IMG/VR virus record: IMGVR_UViG_3300032240_001244
Span: 1-64,000 of that record
Strand: one strand, 5' to 3'
Source: a virus
Length of the DNA: 64,000 bases
Shown here in pieces: positions 62,064-64,000 of this stretch. The position numbers and the translations under genes are program-made. Below the pieces are notes generated by a model. It saw only the letters and a program-made list of their open reading frames with translations. It ran no database searches and had not been told where the DNA came from. Every line of letters starts with the position of its first letter. Position 1 is the stretch's first letter.

Positions 62064-62288
62064 ATGAAAGCAACACTAGAATTCGATCTGCCAGATGATC
62101 AAATAGATTTTGATTTTGCAACTAAAGGGCAAAAGTATTACAGCACTCTTTGGGAAATGGATCAATGGTTGAGAAGTCAGATAAAATATAACGAGAAGCT
62201 AACTGATGAACAACATGATACATACGAAGCGTGTAGAGATCAGCTTAGAGAAATAATGAATGATAATAGTGTATCCTTTGATGATTAA
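62064..62288 (+). CDS. Small acidic hypothetical protein
   Basis: 74 residues; ATLEFDLPDDQIDFDFATKG then an acidic helix with LWEMDQWLRSQIKY. Proteins with this start are common in phages (often before nucleotide genes). Function unknown. Confidence 0.6.
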   Translation: MKATLEFDLPDDQIDFDFATKGQKYYSTLWEMDQWLRSQIKYNEKLTDEQHDTYEACRDQLREIMNDNSVSFDD

Positions 62289-62298
62289 TAAATAGTTT

Positions 62299-62925
62299 AT
62301 GGAAAACAGTAAGTTTTATGTAAAGACTCCTTTCAAAGAAAGGTTTATAGATTTTATGAAAGGTCTATTGTTTTGGAAAGGAAGGAAGAAAGGTATGATT
62401 CATACTAGAGATATTAAGTGGGATGACATCCGTGCTGTGTTCTTTCCTAAAAACTTCTACGAGAAATACAAATACTTAGGATCTGTGCCATGGAAGGAAG
62501 AAGGGGATATCTTTAAAGCTATGGAGCCATTAGTTATATTCATGGACTACAAGGCAAAACCATGGTGGTGTCCGAGATGGTTCTTAAGATTCTTACATTT
62601 GTTTGGTTCTGATAATTCTATTGTAAGAGTTCGGAACAGGACTCTATCTACTCTGGGACATAGGATCACAGGAGGTTACCTGATATTTGATTTTAAAACA
62701 AAATGGCAGAGTTACGATCTTAGAATCAGTGTATACGGTACTAGTCAAATGCAGGACCTATCTGACGCAATAGAGCGTAAGTTCTACGATGATGGAGTTA
62801 GGGTAGATTTGTATGAACAAATACTAGAACTAGACCCGAATACAAAATTCAGTCCAGGACATCTACCATCAGATCTAAGAATTGAACTTGATAGATTAGA
62901 AAATTTAATTGAAAAAAATAAATAA
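62299..62925 (+). CDS. Hypothetical protein
   Basis: 208 residues, rich in aromatic and basic residues (KPWWCPRWFLRFLHLFG), with beta-strand-like segments. No family recognised. Confidence 0.55.
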   Translation: MENSKFYVKTPFKERFIDFMKGLLFWKGRKKGMIHTRDIKWDDIRAVFFPKNFYEKYKYLGSVPWKEEGDIFKAMEPLVIFMDYKAKPWWCPRWFLRFLHLFGSDNSIVRVRNRTLSTLGHRITGGYLIFDFKTKWQSYDLRISVYGTSQMQDLSDAIERKFYDDGVRVDLYEQILELDPNTKFSPGHLPSDLRIELDRLENLIEKNK

Positions 62926-62928
62926 GTT

Positions 62929-63090
62929 ATGAAAACATTTGGATTATTTATGCTAATATGGTTAGCATCTGTTTTGGCATCATTTAATATATGGAAGGGT
63001 ACATCCGAAAACGAAATGCTTGAAATGATATTCGCAACGCAATTTGCTTATATTATGTATAGATTAGTTAAGGAAGAAAATAAAGACTAA
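62929..63090 (+). CDS. Small membrane protein
   Basis: 53 residues, start 3 bp after the previous stop. KTFGLFMLIWLASVLASFNI and MIFATQFAYIMYRLV are two hydrophobic segments. Function unknown. Confidence 0.55.
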   Translation: MKTFGLFMLIWLASVLASFNIWKGTSENEMLEMIFATQFAYIMYRLVKEENKD

Positions 63091-63093
63091 ATT

Positions 63094-63363
63094 ATGGAGA
63101 ATAATCGTAGATCATTTTTTAAAGGACTGGCAGCATTCGCAGCAGGAGTAGTATCAGCTAAGGTAGCATCTTACACTCCAAAGAAAGAAGAACCGAAAGA
63201 GTTAATGATGGTATCTAGTACAATTACTATTAAACATGGAAATGAAGAATATCATCCACTTGTAGTAAAGAAAACAGACGCAGATGGATTGGTATATGAA
63301 GAACCGAAAAGTCCATTTAGCATAAATTCAGGAACACCTAAAATTAGAGAAGCAAACGTATGA
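63094..63363 (+). CDS. Small protein with twin-arginine-like signal
   Basis: 89 residues. The start MENNRRSFFKGLAAFAAGVV has RRSFFK, the Tat signal core, followed by a hydrophobic region and VAS cleavage-like site. The mature part is soluble with HGNEEYHPLVVKK. Tat export would mean a folded protein is sent to the periplasm. Overlaps the next gene by 4 bp. Confidence 0.6.
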   Translation: MENNRRSFFKGLAAFAAGVVSAKVASYTPKKEEPKELMMVSSTITIKHGNEEYHPLVVKKTDADGLVYEEPKSPFSINSGTPKIREANV

Positions 63364-63788
63364 GCCTAAAACCTATCCATAAGTTTAACGGAGGTATAGG
63401 GGCAACCTTATGCAATTCCTGTAGAGTTATCATATCAGAAGGTCATACAGATTTTCTATACTGCAAAGAGTGCGATCCTATATACTACAAAGCAAAGCAG
63501 GAAGAAGAGATAGAGATTGATTATAAAGATGAATCAAAGTATAGATTGTATAGATCGGATGGACTACAGAAGAGAGGAGAAAGTGCTATGTGGGTAGAAT
63601 GGAATGAAAATGGTACATTTAAAGTCAGTCATAAAGAACCGGCTGTAGGCAGGAGTCTTATTATAGATGGGAATAAATTTACTTATACATGGTTGACAAC
63701 TCCTGTAAAAGAAATTTTGGAGCAGAAAGAAAATTTCATTAGCTTTACAACTAATAACAGCCAGTATAAACTATATACGTATGAATAA
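63360..63788 (+). CDS. Hypothetical protein with zinc ribbon
   Basis: 142 residues with LCNSCRVI and LYCKECDP (four Cys) in the first 40 residues. The C-terminal part is beta-rich. Its stop overlaps the thyA start by 8 bp. Function unknown. Confidence 0.55.
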   Translation: MSLKPIHKFNGGIGATLCNSCRVIISEGHTDFLYCKECDPIYYKAKQEEEIEIDYKDESKYRLYRSDGLQKRGESAMWVEWNENGTFKVSHKEPAVGRSLIIDGNKFTYTWLTTPVKEILEQKENFISFTTNNSQYKLYTYE

Positions 63789-64000
63789 CTTGGACCGCCA
63801 ATACAAAGAGCTACTACTTCAGATTATACATTTTGGAGTAGATAAAAAAGATAGAACAGGTACAGGAACCAAATCAATTTTCGGTTGGCAGATCAGACAC
63901 AACATGAAAGAAGGGTTTCCATTATTAACTACAAAGAAGATGGCTTGGAAAACTATAGTGACCGAACTGCTGTGGTTTTTAAGAGGTGATACAAACATCA
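63781..64000 (+). CDS. thyA: Thymidylate synthase (3' end outside window)
   Basis: The first 73 residues are visible. [18 protein letters not shown] and [20 protein letters not shown] are the N-terminal ThyA landmarks (folate and dUMP site residues), then WFLRGDTNI. It makes dTMP from dUMP using methylene-THF, completing the dUTPase pathway. The ATG overlaps the preceding stop by 8 bp. Confidence 0.9.
   Translation, partial: MNNLDRQYKELLLQIIHFGVDKKDRTGTGTKSIFGWQIRHNMKEGFPLLTTKKMAWKTIVTELLWFLRGDTNI

Overview
The window looks like 64 kb from the genome of a large tailed, contractile (T4-like, myovirus-type) phage that infects a member of the Bacteroidota. The phage assignment rests on a contractile tail sheath, a gp19-type tube, a tape measure, baseplate proteins and a T4-style replication set. 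The host assignment rests on repeated promoters of the form TTTG-N19..21-TAnnTTTG (the Bacteroidota primary sigma pattern), weak ribosome binding sites, AT-rich sequence, SSC/VSC-type lipoprotein signals and a DUF5522 family protein. Almost every gene is on the + strand; the one exception is a small holin-like gene at 57980-58141.

Layout. (1) 1-8724: tail fibre and adhesin module, with a giant Gly-Ser/Thr collagen-like fibre (cut by the window start), a fibrinogen-like protein, three tandem LamG-like paralogues and another fibre protein. (2) 8794-24258: tail module, with sheath, tube, a gp26-like tail assembly chaperone with an overlapping second frame, tape measure and baseplate proteins. 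Many of these genes have an ATATTTATATA-type motif just upstream, probably a late promoter. (3) 24286-39325: replication and nucleotide metabolism, with two family A polymerase-like proteins, gp32-like SSB, UvsX-like recombinase, 5'-3' exonuclease, DnaB-like helicase, class II ribonucleotide reductase, dUTPase, GroES, GroEL and a PD-(D/E)XK nuclease. (4) 39926-51487: a surface-sugar island of about ten glycosyltransferase-like proteins, three SAM methyltransferases and an exported DRGH nuclease. (5) 51518-57900: small regulatory and membrane proteins, lipoproteins, a metallophosphoesterase and, at 54703-55388, a phage-encoded tmRNA. (6) 57901-61445: structured non-coding RNA on both sides of a four-gene cassette: YceI-like protein, membrane histidine kinase, stand-alone receiver and coiled-coil membrane protein. 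(7) 61446-64000: tRNA-Met(CAT), small membrane proteins and the start of thyA.

The most striking object is the tmRNA. Its acceptor stem, tag reading frame and pseudoknot are readable, but the T-loop is split by a 278-nt ORF-less group I intron whose P1, P2, P3, P4, P7, P8, P9 and P10 pairings can all be traced. Removing it restores a perfect T-arm. The second unusual object is the two-component/YceI cassette, which favours ATT over ATA for isoleucine, unlike much of its surroundings, and sits between arrays of strong RNA hairpins and two odd tRNA-like elements. Other notable features are two probable recoding sites (a dnaX-like A_AAA_AAG heptamer at 14238-14244 and a T7 run at 15860-15866) and a phage-borne GroES/GroEL pair.

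Functions are read from motifs without database searches. Protein calls with clear motifs are firm; many small proteins are not recognised and are marked so.
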